Shown here piece after piece: positions 36,557-47,338 of a DNA stretch of 64,000 bases. The first letter of the stretch is position 1. Every line of letters starts with the position of its first letter. The position numbers and the translations under genes are program-made. The DNA lies in the NCBI RefSeq assembly GCF_000975035.1, contig NZ_BBRA01000002.1, positions 62,001 through 126,000 on the forward strand. The letters are read 5' to 3'. The notes under the pieces were generated by a model that was given only the letters and a program-made list of their open reading frames with translations, did not search any database and was not told where the DNA came from. This DNA comes from Demequina flava. Its GTDB lineage: Bacteria > Actinomycetota > Actinomycetes > Actinomycetales > Demequinaceae.

Positions 36557-38440
36557 GTGACTGACCCCGCCTCGTACCGCCCGGCGCCTGGAACCATTCC
36601 CACTCAACCTGGGGTTTATCGGTTCAAGGACCCTCACGGGCGCGTCGTGTACGTGGGCAAGGCCAAGAACCTTCGTGCCCGGCTGGCGAACTACTTCCAG
36701 GATCCAGCCATGCTCCATCCGCGTACCCGGATGATGGTGACCACTGCGGCTGAGGTGGAGTGGACCGTCGTCCGGTCCGAGGCGGAGTCCTTGATCCTCG
36801 AGCACACCTGGATCAAGCAGTACGACCCGCGCTTCAATGTTGTCTTTAAGGACGACAAGTCCTACCCGTACCTTGCCGTGACCCTCAACGAGAAGTATCC
36901 GCGCCTCGTCGTGATGCGGGGAGAGCGCCGCAAGGGCGTGAAGTACTTTGGCCCGTACGCCAAGGTGGGCGCAGTGCGCCAGACCGTCGACACGTTGCTG
37001 ACGGCGATGCCCATGCGCTCGTGCGCACCTGGAGTGTTCCGCAAGGCCGAGCGCCAAGGGCGCCCATGCCTCCTGGGCTACATCGATAAGTGCGCGGCGC
37101 CGTGTGTGGGCAAGATCTCCGAGGAAGATCACCGTGATCTCGCGGAACGCGTCTGCGACGTCCTTGGTGGGGATGCCAAGACCATGATGCGGGACCTGAC
37201 GCGATCGATGGAAGCCGCAGCGGAGCGTCAAGACTTCGAGGCCGCCGCGCGCGCACGCGACCGGATCCGCGCTCTCAATAGCGTGCTCGACCGCAACGCC
37301 ATCGTGCTTGATGCCGGCACGGACGTCGACATCTTCAGCCTCGCCGATGAAGAGATGGAAGCCGCCGCCCACGTGTTCTACGTGCGTGACGGGCGCATCA
37401 CTGGAGAGCGTGGCTGGGTGGTCGACAAGCCCGAGCCGCTCGATCCGTCTTCGATGGTCCTGCAGCTCGTGCAAGAGGCCTATGGCGGGGCCGATGCTGA
37501 TGACATCCCTCCGGAGGTTGCCGTTCCCATCGTTCCCGCGGCTGCCGACGCTCTGCGAGACGTACTCGCATCAACCCGCGGCGGCCGCGTGAGCATCAAG
37601 GTTGCGCAGCGCGGAAAGAAGGCGGAGCTGGCCCAGACCGGCCACGCGAACGCAGAACAGGTCCTTGGTCACCACCGGCTCAAGCGCGCCTCTGACCTCA
37701 CGACGCGGTCCGCGGCGCTCCAGGAACTCCAGGAGAGCCTGGGCTTGGCACAGGCGCCGTTGAGGATCGAGTGTTATGACATTTCGCACACCTCCGGCAC
37801 CAACCAAGTGGGCTCGATGGTGGTCTTCGAAGACGCCATCGCCAGAAAGAAGGAGTACCGCCAGTTCGGTATAGCCGATGCTGTTGACGACACAGCGGCG
37901 ATGGACCAGGTTTTGACCCGGCGTTTCACCCGCTACCTCGAGGAATCGCAGTTACCTCCCGAGGAGCGCGAGAACGCGAAATTTGCCTACCCGCCTCAGC
38001 TCGTTGTGGTCGACGGTGGACTTCCGCAGGTAAATGCGGCCAAGGCAGTGCTCGACAGGATGGGGGTGACAGGCGTTGAACTCGTGGGGCTGGCCAAGAG
38101 ACTCGAGGAAGTGTGGATTCCCGGGGACGACTTTCCCGTGATCCTGCCACGTGGCTCCGAGGCGTTGTACCTACTACAACGGGTGCGCGATGAGGCTCAC
38201 AGATTCGCGATTAAACACCATCGCCGCAAACGCACTAAGGCGATGACAGCATCGGACCTTGATACTTTGCCCGGGGTGGGGCCTGCGCGAGCCAAGGCGC
38301 TACTGCGTCACTTCGGATCCCTGGCGCGCGTGAAGGAAGCCTCCGTGGAACAGATCGCGCTGGTTCCGGGAATCGGCAAGGGCACTGCGCGCGTGGTGCA
38401 CGATGCCGTGCGCGGTAGCAGTGGCATGCTGGAGTCATGA
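36557..38440 (+). CDS. uvrC: Excinuclease ABC subunit C
   Basis: A 627-residue dual-incision nuclease of nucleotide-excision repair. The GIY-YIG domain (residues about 12-95) reads GVYRFKDPHGRVVYVGKAK; a Cys-rich stretch CLLGYIDKCAAPC follows; a UVR motif lies near 210; the RNase H-like endonuclease carries ECYDISHTSG and VVVDGGLPQV; and two helix-hairpin-helix motifs (LPGVGPARAKALL, VPGIGKGTA) end the protein. The GTG starts 7 bases after uvrA and the stop overlaps rapZ by four bases. Confidence 0.97.
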   Translation: MTDPASYRPAPGTIPTQPGVYRFKDPHGRVVYVGKAKNLRARLANYFQDPAMLHPRTRMMVTTAAEVEWTVVRSEAESLILEHTWIKQYDPRFNVVFKDDKSYPYLAVTLNEKYPRLVVMRGERRKGVKYFGPYAKVGAVRQTVDTLLTAMPMRSCAPGVFRKAERQGRPCLLGYIDKCAAPCVGKISEEDHRDLAERVCDVLGGDAKTMMRDLTRSMEAAAERQDFEAAARARDRIRALNSVLDRNAIVLDAGTDVDIFSLADEEMEAAAHVFYVRDGRITGERGWVVDKPEPLDPSSMVLQLVQEAYGGADADDIPPEVAVPIVPAAADALRDVLASTRGGRVSIKVAQRGKKAELAQTGHANAEQVLGHHRLKRASDLTTRSAALQELQESLGLAQAPLRIECYDISHTSGTNQVGSMVVFEDAIARKKEYRQFGIADAVDDTAAMDQVLTRRFTRYLEESQLPPEERENAKFAYPPQLVVVDGGLPQVNAAKAVLDRMGVTGVELVGLAKRLEEVWIPGDDFPVILPRGSEALYLLQRVRDEAHRFAIKHHRRKRTKAMTASDLDTLPGVGPARAKALLRHFGSLARVKEASVEQIALVPGIGKGTARVVHDAVRGSSGMLES

Positions 38441-39354
38441 CTGACGCTCATCCTGCGACCTATCCGTCAGGAATCCCGCGGGCCAGCGTGGCGACGGCAG
38501 CGGGCGCGGAAGTCCTGATCCTGACAGGAATGTCCGGCGCGGGACGGACGCGAGCGGCAGGAGTCTTGGGCGACCTAGGCTGGTACGTCGTCGACAACCT
38601 GCCTCCGCACATGCTCAGTGAGTTGGTGACGTCGCTCGTCGTCACAGGGAAGATCCAGCGGCTGGCCGCCGTGGTCGACGCGCGCGGCGGTCCCTTCTTC
38701 GGCGACCTCGAGCCCGTCGTGGCCGACCTTGAGGCTCATGGGTGCCCGGTAAATCTTGTGTTCCTGGAGGCCGATGACGCCTCGCTGGTGAGGCGCTTCG
38801 AGGAAGCACGTAGGCCTCATCCGCTACAGCAAGATGGCACGATCTTGGAAGGTATCCGGCGCGAGCGCGAGTTGGTGGCGCCCTTGCGGGATGACGCAGA
38901 CCTCGTTCTCGACACTAGCCGGCTCAGCATTCACGACCTTCGCGACATCATCACCGAACGGATCGCTGAGGAGTCACCGGTCACGCACATCAACGTGATG
39001 TCCTTTGGCTTCAAGAACGGCGTGCCCGCGGACGCCGACTTTGTGGCGGACGTGCGGTTCCTACCGAATCCTCACTGGAATCCCGAACTACGGCCACTTA
39101 CGGGACTCGACAAGCCCGTACGTGATCACGTCGTGGGATCCGTTGGAGCGTCCCAGTTCCTGGAAGGCTACGCGAGCGTCCTGGATAACGCCTTGTCCCT
39201 CTTTCGCTCGCACCACAGGCCTTCCGTGACGATTGCGGTCGGATGCACGGGAGGAAAACACCGGTCGGTTGCGATGGCGGAGGAGCTCGCGATTCGCTTG
39301 CGCGACGGCGGGCACGACGTGCGCGTCACGCACCGTGATCGGCCAGCAATATGA
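38437..39354 (+). CDS. rapZ: RNase adapter protein RapZ-like nucleotide-binding protein
   Basis: A 305-residue protein with a P-loop LTGMSGAGRTRAAG near residue 31 and the family C-terminal block SFGFKNGVPADADFVADVRFLPNP followed by VAVGCTGGKHRSV-like sequence (IAVGCTGGKHRSVAMAE). In E. coli RapZ delivers sRNA GlmZ to RNase E and binds GlcNAc-6-phosphate; the actinobacterial role is not settled. It forms the conserved rapZ-yvcK-whiA trio with 4-base overlap to uvrC and yvcK. Confidence 0.95.
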   Translation: MTDAHPATYPSGIPRASVATAAGAEVLILTGMSGAGRTRAAGVLGDLGWYVVDNLPPHMLSELVTSLVVTGKIQRLAAVVDARGGPFFGDLEPVVADLEAHGCPVNLVFLEADDASLVRRFEEARRPHPLQQDGTILEGIRRERELVAPLRDDADLVLDTSRLSIHDLRDIITERIAEESPVTHINVMSFGFKNGVPADADFVADVRFLPNPHWNPELRPLTGLDKPVRDHVVGSVGASQFLEGYASVLDNALSLFRSHHRPSVTIAVGCTGGKHRSVAMAEELAIRLRDGGHDVRVTHRDRPAI

Positions 39355-40313
39355 GTGTCTCCATCGTGGCGTTCGGGGGAGGGCACGGCCTCTACAACTC
39401 CTTGACGGCCTTGCGGGAACTCACTCACGAACTCACTGCCGTGGTCACGGTCGCCGATGACGGGGGATCGTCGGGCCGCCTCCGCGGTGAAATGGGCATT
39501 GTGCCGCCAGGGGACCTGCGCATGGCACTGAGCGCGTTGTGTGAGGACAGCGAGTGGGGGCGCACGTGGCGAGATGTGCTCCAGTGGCGGTACACCACGG
39601 ACGGCCCCCTCGATGGGCACGCTGTCGGCAACCTCCTCATCGCAGCACTATGGGACAGGGACGCCGATGTCGTTGCGGGCCTTGATCTCGTGGCATCCCT
39701 CCTGAAGGCGCGTGGCCGTGTATTGCCGCTTGCTGATGAACCGCTCACGATTCACGCCGAGATTGAAGGTGCCAACGGTCGAGAAATCATCACCGGCCAG
39801 GCCGCCGTCGCCACAGCGGAAGGGCGTGTCGTTCGCTTATCCCTCGAGCCCGCACAGCCTCACGTACCCGGTGAGACCCTCGAGGCGATTGCTCAGGCCG
39901 ATGTTGTGGTCCTGGGCCCCGGAAGCTGGCATACGAGCGTGCTCACCCACTTTGCTGTCGAGCCGGTAGCAGCGGCGCTGCACGACGCCGGTCCCCGATC
40001 AATTTTGGTTCTCAACGTGGGTGACGCCGACGATGAGATGAAGGGGCAGGGAAGGGTTGGCGAGGTGCGAGCACTGCGCGCGGCCGCGCCTGAGTTCACG
40101 CCCTCGGTCGTGGTGGTCGATTCCGCGGACGGAGACGACGGAGAACTCCGCCAGGAGCTTTCACGATGGGGCGTGCCCATGCGGGTGTTTCCCATTTGCG
40201 CGGCGGGAGGTGCACACGCCCACGATCCGGTCGCATTGCGCCGTGCAATGGCCCTACTGATCGCTGAACGTGAGCTAAGCGTCCGCGACGGGGGCCCGTC
40301 AATGGCAGGATAA
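39351..40313 (+). CDS. yvcK: Gluconeogenesis factor YvcK (CofD-like)
   Basis: A 320-residue protein of the CofD/YvcK family. [11 protein letters not shown] at the N-terminus, [13 protein letters not shown] and [10 protein letters not shown] bind UDP-sugar nucleotides in studied members. It is needed for growth on gluconeogenic carbon sources and normal wall synthesis in Bacillus and mycobacteria. ATG overlaps the rapZ stop. whiA follows after 5 bases. Confidence 0.94.
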   Translation: MSVSIVAFGGGHGLYNSLTALRELTHELTAVVTVADDGGSSGRLRGEMGIVPPGDLRMALSALCEDSEWGRTWRDVLQWRYTTDGPLDGHAVGNLLIAALWDRDADVVAGLDLVASLLKARGRVLPLADEPLTIHAEIEGANGREIITGQAAVATAEGRVVRLSLEPAQPHVPGETLEAIAQADVVVLGPGSWHTSVLTHFAVEPVAAALHDAGPRSILVLNVGDADDEMKGQGRVGEVRALRAAAPEFTPSVVVVDSADGDDGELRQELSRWGVPMRVFPICAAGGAHAHDPVALRRAMALLIAERELSVRDGGPSMAG

Positions 40314-40318
40314 GTGCC

Positions 40319-41302
40319 ATGGCTCTGACGGCACAGGTGAAGGACGAACTCGCGCGGGTTCCAGTCGAAAAGACTTCCGCGCGCAAGGCTGAAGTGGCGA
40401 CCATGTTGAGGTTCGCTGGCGGGCTTCACATTGTCAGCGGCAGGATCGTGATCGAAGCGGAACTGGACACAGCGGCGGCTGCCCGTCGCCTTCGCGCGTT
40501 CATTCACGAGGTCTACGGCCTCTCCAGCGAGGTCATCGTCGTCTCGAGTGGGGGCCTGCGTAAGGGCAACCGCTACGTGGTGCGCGTCGTCAAGGAAGGC
40601 GAGAACCTCGCACGCCAGACTGGTCTGCTCGACCACCGTGGACGTCCGGTCCGGGGCCTGCCGCCGCAGGTCGTCGGCGGCGCCCTTGGCGACACGGTCG
40701 CAGCTTGGCGCGGTGCCTTCCTCGCGCACGGATCTCTCACTGAACCGGGACGCTCGTCTGCCCTCGAGGTCACGTCTCCTGGGCCGGAAGCGGCCCTCGC
40801 CCTCGTCGGCGCAGCGCGACGTCTAGACATCGTCGCGAAGTCGCGCGAAGTGCGCGGCGTGGACCGCGTGGTCATCCGCGATGGAGAAGCAATCTCGCAA
40901 CTCTTGGCGCGACTGGGAGCACACGATGCCGTGCTCCAGTGGGAAGAAAAGCGCACCCGTCGCGAGGTGCGTGGCACGGCCAATCGCCTCGCGAACTTTG
41001 ACGACGCAAACCTGCGCCGCTCCGCACAGGCGGCCGTCGCTGCGAGTGCACGCGTCCAACGTGCGTTCGACATCCTGGGCGATGAGGTTCCCGAGCACCT
41101 CAGAGAAGCCGGCGGTCTCCGTCTCGAGCACCGTGACGCGTCGCTCGAGGAGCTCGGCAAGATGGCTACCCCGCAGCTGACGAAGGACGCCATCGCGGGA
41201 CGCATCCGTCGCCTGCTCGCGACTGCCGACAAACGTGCCTCGGAACTAGGCATCCCTGACACCGAGGCGGGCATCAGCCAAGAGATCCTGGACATGGACT
41301 AA
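40319..41302 (+). CDS. whiA: DNA-binding protein WhiA
   Basis: A 327-residue sporulation/cell-division regulator in actinobacteria. It has an N-terminal degenerate LAGLIDADG homing-endonuclease-like fold ([36 protein letters not shown]) and a C-terminal helix-turn-helix ([24 protein letters not shown]). In Streptomyces it works with WhiB to switch on division genes; in non-sporulating relatives it links division to growth. ATG is 5 bases after yvcK. Confidence 0.96.
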   Translation: MALTAQVKDELARVPVEKTSARKAEVATMLRFAGGLHIVSGRIVIEAELDTAAAARRLRAFIHEVYGLSSEVIVVSSGGLRKGNRYVVRVVKEGENLARQTGLLDHRGRPVRGLPPQVVGGALGDTVAAWRGAFLAHGSLTEPGRSSALEVTSPGPEAALALVGAARRLDIVAKSREVRGVDRVVIRDGEAISQLLARLGAHDAVLQWEEKRTRREVRGTANRLANFDDANLRRSAQAAVAASARVQRAFDILGDEVPEHLREAGGLRLEHRDASLEELGKMATPQLTKDAIAGRIRRLLATADKRASELGIPDTEAGISQEILDMD

Positions 41303-41346
41303 CGTCCACCAGGACTTTCGTCGCGTGGGCAACGCGCTCATCGGTG

Positions 41347-41352
41347 TAGGGT
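41347..41352 (+). promoter_or_regulatory. -10 box of the gap operon
   Basis: TAGGGT in the 163-base gap after whiA. A start near 41359 gives a leader of about 106 bases to the gap GTG. Confidence 0.5.
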
Positions 41353-41354
41353 GA

Positions 41355-42461
<1,107 letters not shown>

Positions 42462-42482
42462 GACTCCCTAAGAGTCATCGTG

Positions 42483-42519
42483 GCAACGCCCGCGCACGCG
42501 CTGCGTGTGCGGGCGTTGC
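42483..42519 (+). terminator. Hairpin between gap and pgk
   Basis: GCAACGCCCGC (42483-42493) pairs with GCGGGCGTTGC (42509-42519), with further inner pairs. No T-run follows, so it may attenuate or stabilise the gap message rather than end it completely. Confidence 0.5.
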
Positions 42520-42550
42520 TATGTCACCTACGTGTGTTTGAGGAGTAATC

Positions 42551-43741
42551 ATGAAGACTATTGACAGCCTCGGGGACCTCACCGGTAAGAAGGTGCTGGT
42601 CCGTTCCGACCTGAATGTGCCCCTGGATGGCACGACCATTACCGATGACGGCCGCGTGCGCGCATCCGTTCCGACGATCAAGAAGCTGCTCGACGCTGGC
42701 GCAGCCGTGATCGTCACCGCCCACCTGGGACGTCCCGGTGGCGAAGCAAAGCCTGAGTTTTCGCTCGCACCAGCAGCTGCGCGCCTTGCTGAGCTGCTCG
42801 GCCAGCCTGTGACGCTCGCCGGTGACCTCGTGGGAGATTCCGCCCGCGCCACGGTCGACGCTCTCGAGGCCGGCCAGGTGGCCATGCTCGAGAACGTGCG
42901 TTACGACAAGCGCGAGACCTCGAAGGTCGACGAAGAGCGCGCGGAACTCGCGCAGCAGCTCGCGTCCTTCGCCGACGCGTTCGTGTCCGACGGCTTCGGT
43001 GTCGTCCACCGCAAGCAGGCTTCGGTCTATGACGTGGCCCAGATTCTGCCGGCTGCCGCGGGCACGCTGGTCCAGAACGAGGTCGAGTCCCTCTCGCGTA
43101 CGACGACCAACCCAGAGCGCCCCTACGCAGTCGTGCTCGGTGGCTCCAAGGTGTCCGACAAGCTCGGTGTCATTGGCAACCTGCTCACGAAGGCCGACCG
43201 CCTCCTCATCGGTGGCGGCATGGTGTTCACGTTCCTGAAGGCCCAGGGCTACGACGTCGGTTCGTCGTTGCTCGAAGAGGACCAGCTCGACACCGTCAGG
43301 GAGTACCTCGAGACCGCGAAGGCCAATGGCGTCGAGATTGTGCTGCCCACCGACATCGAGGTCGCGGACAAGTTCGCAGCCGATGCCGAGCACAAGACCG
43401 TTCCTGCCAACGCGATCGAGGACGGCTGGATGGGCCTCGACATCGGTCCCGACTCCGGCGCACTCTTCGCATCGAAGATTGCCGATGCCAAGACCATCGT
43501 GTGGAACGGCCCCATGGGCGTCTTCGAGTTTGAAGCGTTCGAGGGCGGCACCCGCGCTGTCGCGCAGGCCATGATCGACTCCGACGGGTTCTCCGTGGTT
43601 GGTGGCGGCGACTCCGCAGCCGCTGTGCGCCGTCTCGGTTACGACGAGGCTGGCTTCAGCCACATTTCAACGGGTGGCGGCGCGTCACTCGAACTGCTTG
43701 AAGGCAAGGTCCTGCCGGGCCTGGCCGTACTGGAGGACTGA
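42551..43741 (+). CDS. pgk: Phosphoglycerate kinase
   Basis: A 396-residue kinase converting 1,3-bisphosphoglycerate and ADP to 3-phosphoglycerate and [25 protein letters not shown], the hinge and [13 protein letters not shown] are in place. GAGGAG lies 5 bases before the ATG. tpiA begins 3 bases after the stop. Confidence 0.97.
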   Translation: MKTIDSLGDLTGKKVLVRSDLNVPLDGTTITDDGRVRASVPTIKKLLDAGAAVIVTAHLGRPGGEAKPEFSLAPAAARLAELLGQPVTLAGDLVGDSARATVDALEAGQVAMLENVRYDKRETSKVDEERAELAQQLASFADAFVSDGFGVVHRKQASVYDVAQILPAAAGTLVQNEVESLSRTTTNPERPYAVVLGGSKVSDKLGVIGNLLTKADRLLIGGGMVFTFLKAQGYDVGSSLLEEDQLDTVREYLETAKANGVEIVLPTDIEVADKFAADAEHKTVPANAIEDGWMGLDIGPDSGALFASKIADAKTIVWNGPMGVFEFEAFEGGTRAVAQAMIDSDGFSVVGGGDSAAAVRRLGYDEAGFSHISTGGGASLELLEGKVLPGLAVLED

Positions 43742-43744
43742 ACA

Positions 43745-44536
43745 ATGGCACGTACCCCACTCATCGCGGGTAACTGGAAGATGAACCTCGATCACCTCGA
43801 GGCGACCCACACCGCACAGAAGCTGGCCTGGCTGCTCCAGGACGCCAAGCACGATTTCGAGGACGTCGAGGTCGCCGTGCTGGTGCCGTTCACCGACATC
43901 CGCTCCGTGCAGACCCTGATTGATGCAGATCAGTTGCAGCTCAAGTACGGCGCTCAGGACATCTCCGAGTACGCATCGGGTGCCTACACCGGTGAAGTCT
44001 CGGGAGCCATGCTGAGCAAGCTGGGCTGTGACTTTGTCGCCGTCGGCCACTCGGAGCGTCGCCAGTACCACGGCGAAACCGACGAGGTCGTGGCAACCAA
44101 GACCAAGGCCGCATTCGACAACGGCATCGTCCCCATCGTGTGTGTGGGCGAGGGCCTGGACATCCGCAAGGAAGGCAAGCAGGTCGAGTACACCCTCGCT
44201 CAGGTCGACGGTGCGCTCAAGGACCTGCCGGCCGAGCAGGCCAAGGATGTCGTCATCGCCTACGAGCCCGTCTGGGCAATCGGCACTGGTGAGGTCGCGA
44301 CCCCCGCAGACGCACAGGAAGTGTGCGCAGCTATTCGCGGACGTCTTGCTGAACTGTATGACGCCGAGCTCGCCGACGGCGTGCGCGTCCTGTACGGCGG
44401 CTCCGTGAAGTCGTCGTCGATCGCACAGCTGATGGCCGAGTCCGACGTTGACGGCGGACTCGTGGGAGGCGCCAGCCTCGACCCCGAAGAGTTCTCCAAG
44501 ATCGCTCGGTTCCGCTCCCACCAGGTGGGCGCCTAA
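43745..44536 (+). CDS. tpiA: Triosephosphate isomerase
   Basis: A 263-residue TIM barrel interconverting dihydroxyacetone phosphate and glyceraldehyde 3-phosphate. Lys in AGNWKMN, His in VGHSERRQY, the catalytic Glu in [10 protein letters not shown] and the phosphate loop YGGSVKSS are intact. Its substrate dihydroxyacetone phosphate is also the MgsA substrate. Confidence 0.97.
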   Translation: MARTPLIAGNWKMNLDHLEATHTAQKLAWLLQDAKHDFEDVEVAVLVPFTDIRSVQTLIDADQLQLKYGAQDISEYASGAYTGEVSGAMLSKLGCDFVAVGHSERRQYHGETDEVVATKTKAAFDNGIVPIVCVGEGLDIRKEGKQVEYTLAQVDGALKDLPAEQAKDVVIAYEPVWAIGTGEVATPADAQEVCAAIRGRLAELYDAELADGVRVLYGGSVKSSSIAQLMAESDVDGGLVGGASLDPEEFSKIARFRSHQVGA

Positions 44537-44579
44537 CCGACACTCGTCCAGGGCGGGCATCAGGAGCGCATAAGTCGCG

Positions 44580-44585
44580 TATCCT
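44580..44585 (+). promoter_or_regulatory. Candidate -10 box of secG
   Basis: TATCCT in the 81-base gap after tpiA; the leader would be about 26 bases and includes GAGGAGAG. Confidence 0.35.
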
Positions 44586-44617
44586 GGTGTCCGTCCTGAA
44601 CGCGTTTGAGGAGAGCT

Positions 44618-44863
44618 GTGGATTTTCTGGAGACTGCGCTGTGGGTACTTCTCGTGCTCTCAAGCCTGATTATCATCGGCCTGGTGCTCATCCACCGGGG
44701 ACGCGGAGGCGGCATCACTGACATGTTCGGTGGCGGGTTCGCCTCGGGTGTTCAGTCATCGGCCGTCGGAGAGCGCAATCTCACCCGGATCACGTGGATC
44801 GTCGCGATCATCTGGTTTATGACGATTGTGCTGCTCGGCCTGATCACGCGTTTCTCAATCTAG
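44618..44863 (+). CDS. secG: Preprotein translocase subunit SecG
   Basis: An 81-residue membrane protein with two helices (about 5-27 and 58-78) joined by a Gly-rich loop RGRGGGITDMFGGGF, the mark of SecG, which assists SecYEG. The GTG at 44618 has GAGGAGAG directly upstream; a TTG 12 bases earlier would put the ribosome-binding site inside the gene. Its place after tpiA is common in bacteria. Confidence 0.93.
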   Translation: MDFLETALWVLLVLSSLIIIGLVLIHRGRGGGITDMFGGGFASGVQSSAVGERNLTRITWIVAIIWFMTIVLLGLITRFSI

Positions 44864-44882
44864 TTAACTGTCGGAGGGGATC

Positions 44883-45254
44883 ATGGCAGGTGGTAACGCC
44901 ATTCGAGGGTCACGCGTAGGCGCGGGACCCATGGGCGAGGCGGAGCGCGGAGATTCAGCGCCGCGTCAGGTTGTGCAGTACTTCTGCGCCCGCGGTCACG
45001 TCACGACGACGCAGTTTGCGCTCGGTGACGAGAATGACGCGCCCGAGGTGCCCGTGGAGTGGGACTGCCCCAAGTGCGGCCTTCCTGCGGGTCTCGACGC
45101 GCAGAACCCGCCGGAGCCGCTGCGCAATGAGCCGTACAAGACGCACCTTGCGTACGTGAAGGAGCGCCGCTCTGAAGAAGAGGGCGAAGAGCTGCTCAAG
45201 GAAGCGCTGACAGACCTGCGCGCACGCCGTGGAACGGTGACCGCAGCAGAGTAG
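44883..45254 (+). CDS. rbpA: RNA polymerase-binding protein RbpA
   Basis: A 123-residue actinobacterial transcription factor that stabilises the open complex with the housekeeping sigma factor. MAGGNAIRGSRVGAGPM is the N-terminal tail, the core domain has YFCARGH and DCPKCG zinc-ligand-like cysteines, and the sigma-interaction domain PYKTHLAYVKERRSEEEGEELLKEAL closes the protein. It strongly supports the actinobacterial assignment. GGAGGGG lies 4 bases before the ATG. Confidence 0.97.
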   Translation: MAGGNAIRGSRVGAGPMGEAERGDSAPRQVVQYFCARGHVTTTQFALGDENDAPEVPVEWDCPKCGLPAGLDAQNPPEPLRNEPYKTHLAYVKERRSEEEGEELLKEALTDLRARRGTVTAAE

Positions 45255-45268
45255 ATTCTCTACGTTGT

Positions 45269-45307
45269 TTCTGGCCCGTCAGTACCCACGGTACTTGCGG
45301 GCCAGAA
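45269..45307 (+). terminator. Hairpin after rbpA
   Basis: TTCTGGCCCG (45269-45278) pairs with CGGGCCAGAA (45298-45307), with an inner AGTAC/GTACT stem. It lies 14 bases after rbpA. Confidence 0.65.
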
Positions 45308-45315
45308 GCATGTAG

Positions 45316-45333
45316 AGGGCCGATGCTGTGGTC
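45316..45333 (+). repeat. Dispersed intergenic repeat, copy 3
   Basis: AGGGCCGATGCTGTGGTC in the gap between rbpA and the Rdx gene; 17 of 18 bases match the copies at 14808 and at 60360. Confidence 0.55.
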
Positions 45334-45411
45334 ATCACACGCTGGCCGAGCCGGGGGAGTGCGGCGGGGATGGAGCCTCGTATCTGAGAAGATAGAGGGG
45401 TCCACACCACC

Positions 45412-45657
45412 ATGACTGGAGGCCTCGTGAAGATCGACATCGAATACTGTGTTCCGTGCGGATACCTGGACCGTGCCATTGACGCCCAGCGCACCTTGCT
45501 GGCGACCTTTGGCGGGCAACTCGACGCTGTGTCACTGACGACCGGCGACAAGGGCGTGTTCCGCGTGACCGCTGACGGAGAGCAGATCTACTCCAAGCCC
45601 GACGACTTCGACATCACGCAGCTGGTCGAGTCAGTCAAGGAACGCTTGTCCGCATAA
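45412..45657 (+). CDS. Rdx/SelW-like thioredoxin-fold protein
   Basis: An 81-residue protein of the Rdx family, relatives of selenoprotein W. IEYCVPCGYLDRA carries the CxxC redox motif, with Cys where eukaryotic homologues have selenocysteine. Function in bacteria is unknown; a thiol redox role is presumed. The ATG at 45412 is given, but a GTG at 45427 preceded by GGAGG at 4 bases is equally possible and would remove five residues. A bidirectional terminator follows. Confidence 0.82.
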   Translation: MTGGLVKIDIEYCVPCGYLDRAIDAQRTLLATFGGQLDAVSLTTGDKGVFRVTADGEQIYSKPDDFDITQLVESVKERLSA

Positions 45658-45712
45658 ACGACGAAAGGCCGCTACCCCCATCTCACAGGATGAGGGCAGC
45701 GGCCTTTGTCGT
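45658..45712. terminator. Bidirectional terminator between the Rdx gene and pgl
   Basis: ACGACGAAAGGCCGCT (45658-45673) pairs with AGCGGCCTTTGTCGT (45698-45712) with one bulged G. It follows the Rdx stop directly and faces the pgl stop. Confidence 0.8.
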
Positions 45713-45719
45713 GTGTGAG

Positions 45720-46430
45720 CTAGATCTGCGTCGCAGCCGCGACGTCCAGCAGCCACAGCGTGCGGCTGGTGCCGTCGACTGCACCTCCGGGGACGCCTGT
45801 GCGCCTCACGCTGTCAGCGACGGCGTCAGACTTACCCGATCCCGCAGCGACAACCCAGACCTCACGGGCCCGATTGATGCTCGCAAGGCCCAAGCTCACG
45901 CGAGTCGGCGGGGGCTTGGGGGAGTCGTGAACGGCGTGCGTCTCGGCAGTAGGCCCGGTGAAGACCGGGTGGCCCGGAAAGAGCGACGCTACGTGTGCGT
46001 CCGGCCCGAGGCCGAGCAAGAGGACATCCCAGGCCGGCGTGCCCGCCGCAGCGATCTCCTCTTCATACGAAGCCGCCGCTTCTTCGGCCGAGGCGAAACT
46101 GTCGGAGTCTCCCATCCGGTGAATGTTGCCCTCCGGCAGCGGGACATGCGCCAGAAGCGCTTCCTGTGCCTGAAGTTCGTTGCGGTCGGAGTGGCCGGCC
46201 GCAACGAAGCGTTCGTCGCCCCACCACACGTGGACTGACGTCCAGTCGATCGATGTGACCAGGGGAGAGGCTGCGGCCGCCGCGAGGGTGGCGATGCCGA
46301 CAGTGCCGCCGGTGAGGACGACGTCGGCCCGTCCCCGCACGGCGACAGCGTCACTGATCGCGAGGAGCAAACGCGCTGCCGTGGACTCAGCCACCGCATT
46401 GGAATCGGGGTAGACCCGCACTTGGCGCAT
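45720..46430 (-). CDS. pgl: 6-phosphogluconolactonase
   Basis: A 236-residue enzyme that hydrolyses 6-phosphogluconolactone in the oxidative pentose phosphate pathway. VVLTGGTVG, VHVWWGDERFV and LLGLGPDAHVASLFPG are the DevB-type family motifs. It ends the tkt-zwf-opcA-pgl block; the opcA stop and pgl start overlap by one base. Confidence 0.94.
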   Translation of the reverse strand: MRQVRVYPDSNAVAESTAARLLLAISDAVAVRGRADVVLTGGTVGIATLAAAAASPLVTSIDWTSVHVWWGDERFVAAGHSDRNELQAQEALLAHVPLPEGNIHRMGDSDSFASAEEAAASYEEEIAAAGTPAWDVLLLGLGPDAHVASLFPGHPVFTGPTAETHAVHDSPKPPPTRVSLGLASINRAREVWVVAAGSGKSDAVADSVRRTGVPGGAVDGTSRTLWLLDVAAATQI

Positions 46431-47338
46431 TACGCCTCCTTCGCGAACTGTGCCAACGCGCCGCCGTAGACGGGGTCGTCGTCGAGTCGGCGCAGCTCTT
46501 CAGCCAGGCAGTCACCCAGCGAGCGGGGCGGCAGTGCCATGGTGTGGTCCGGCTGTCCGGGCTGGCTCAGAGTCGCATTCTCTTGGTCCGGGCGGGAGAT
46601 TGAGATCTCCCCGGACTCGGTTTCGAGAACGATCGACTGCAGGCCGCGCACGTTGTCTTCGTATGACGCCTGGTAGTCACAGCCGAGCGCACGAGTGAGC
46701 CATGCCCCCAGCAACAGAATCGAGGGGCTTCCCGTGTCTCCGTGGAGACGAGCGCGCACGACCTTCTGATCCTCGACCTGCTCCAGTGCCGACGCAAGGA
46801 GCGCGCGCCAACGAGTGACGCGGGTCCACGCGAGATCCGTGTCTCCTGGCTGATAAGCCGAAGCCAAGCTACGCAAGGTCGCCGCAGCATCGGCCGCTGT
46901 CTTGGAATCCGTGATGCGTCGCGATGCCATCCGGCCGATGCCGGTACCAGCCGCGTTCTCGGGGACGTCGCCGGGCCACCAGGCCACGATCGGAACGTCC
47001 GGTAGCAGAAGCGGCATCACGAGTGTGTCGCCGTGCTCAACCTGGACGGCAGAGGGGCGTAGGACGATCACCTCGGAGGCGCCTGCGTCACCCCCGAGTC
47101 GAATCTCCGCGTGCAGGCAGTCATCGTCCCCATCGTGAGGTGAGATCACGATGATGCGGCACGGGTGCTCCCGGGACGCGACGTTGGCCGTGTCGATAAC
47201 GTCTTCGACATCGGTACCCGTGGCGTCAATGACGAGGGTCATGACTCGACCAAGGGTGATGACGCCGAAGTCCTTACGTGCTTTGAGCATCCGCTTGCTG
47301 ACCTCGGAGGTCGTGGTGCGGGGGAGGTCGATAATCAT
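46430..47338 (-). CDS. opcA: Glucose-6-phosphate dehydrogenase assembly protein OpcA
   Basis: A 302-residue actinobacterial/cyanobacterial protein needed for full activity of Zwf, possibly by redox-controlled assembly. TLVIDATG, LPDVPIVAWWPG and LTRALGCDYQASY are recognisable family stretches. The ATG at 47338 overlaps the zwf stop and has GGGGAGG upstream; a longer frame would begin inside zwf. Confidence 0.93.
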   Translation of the reverse strand: MIIDLPRTTTSEVSKRMLKARKDFGVITLGRVMTLVIDATGTDVEDVIDTANVASREHPCRIIVISPHDGDDDCLHAEIRLGGDAGASEVIVLRPSAVQVEHGDTLVMPLLLPDVPIVAWWPGDVPENAAGTGIGRMASRRITDSKTAADAAATLRSLASAYQPGDTDLAWTRVTRWRALLASALEQVEDQKVVRARLHGDTGSPSILLLGAWLTRALGCDYQASYEDNVRGLQSIVLETESGEISISRPDQENATLSQPGQPDHTMALPPRSLGDCLAEELRRLDDDPVYGGALAQFAKEA

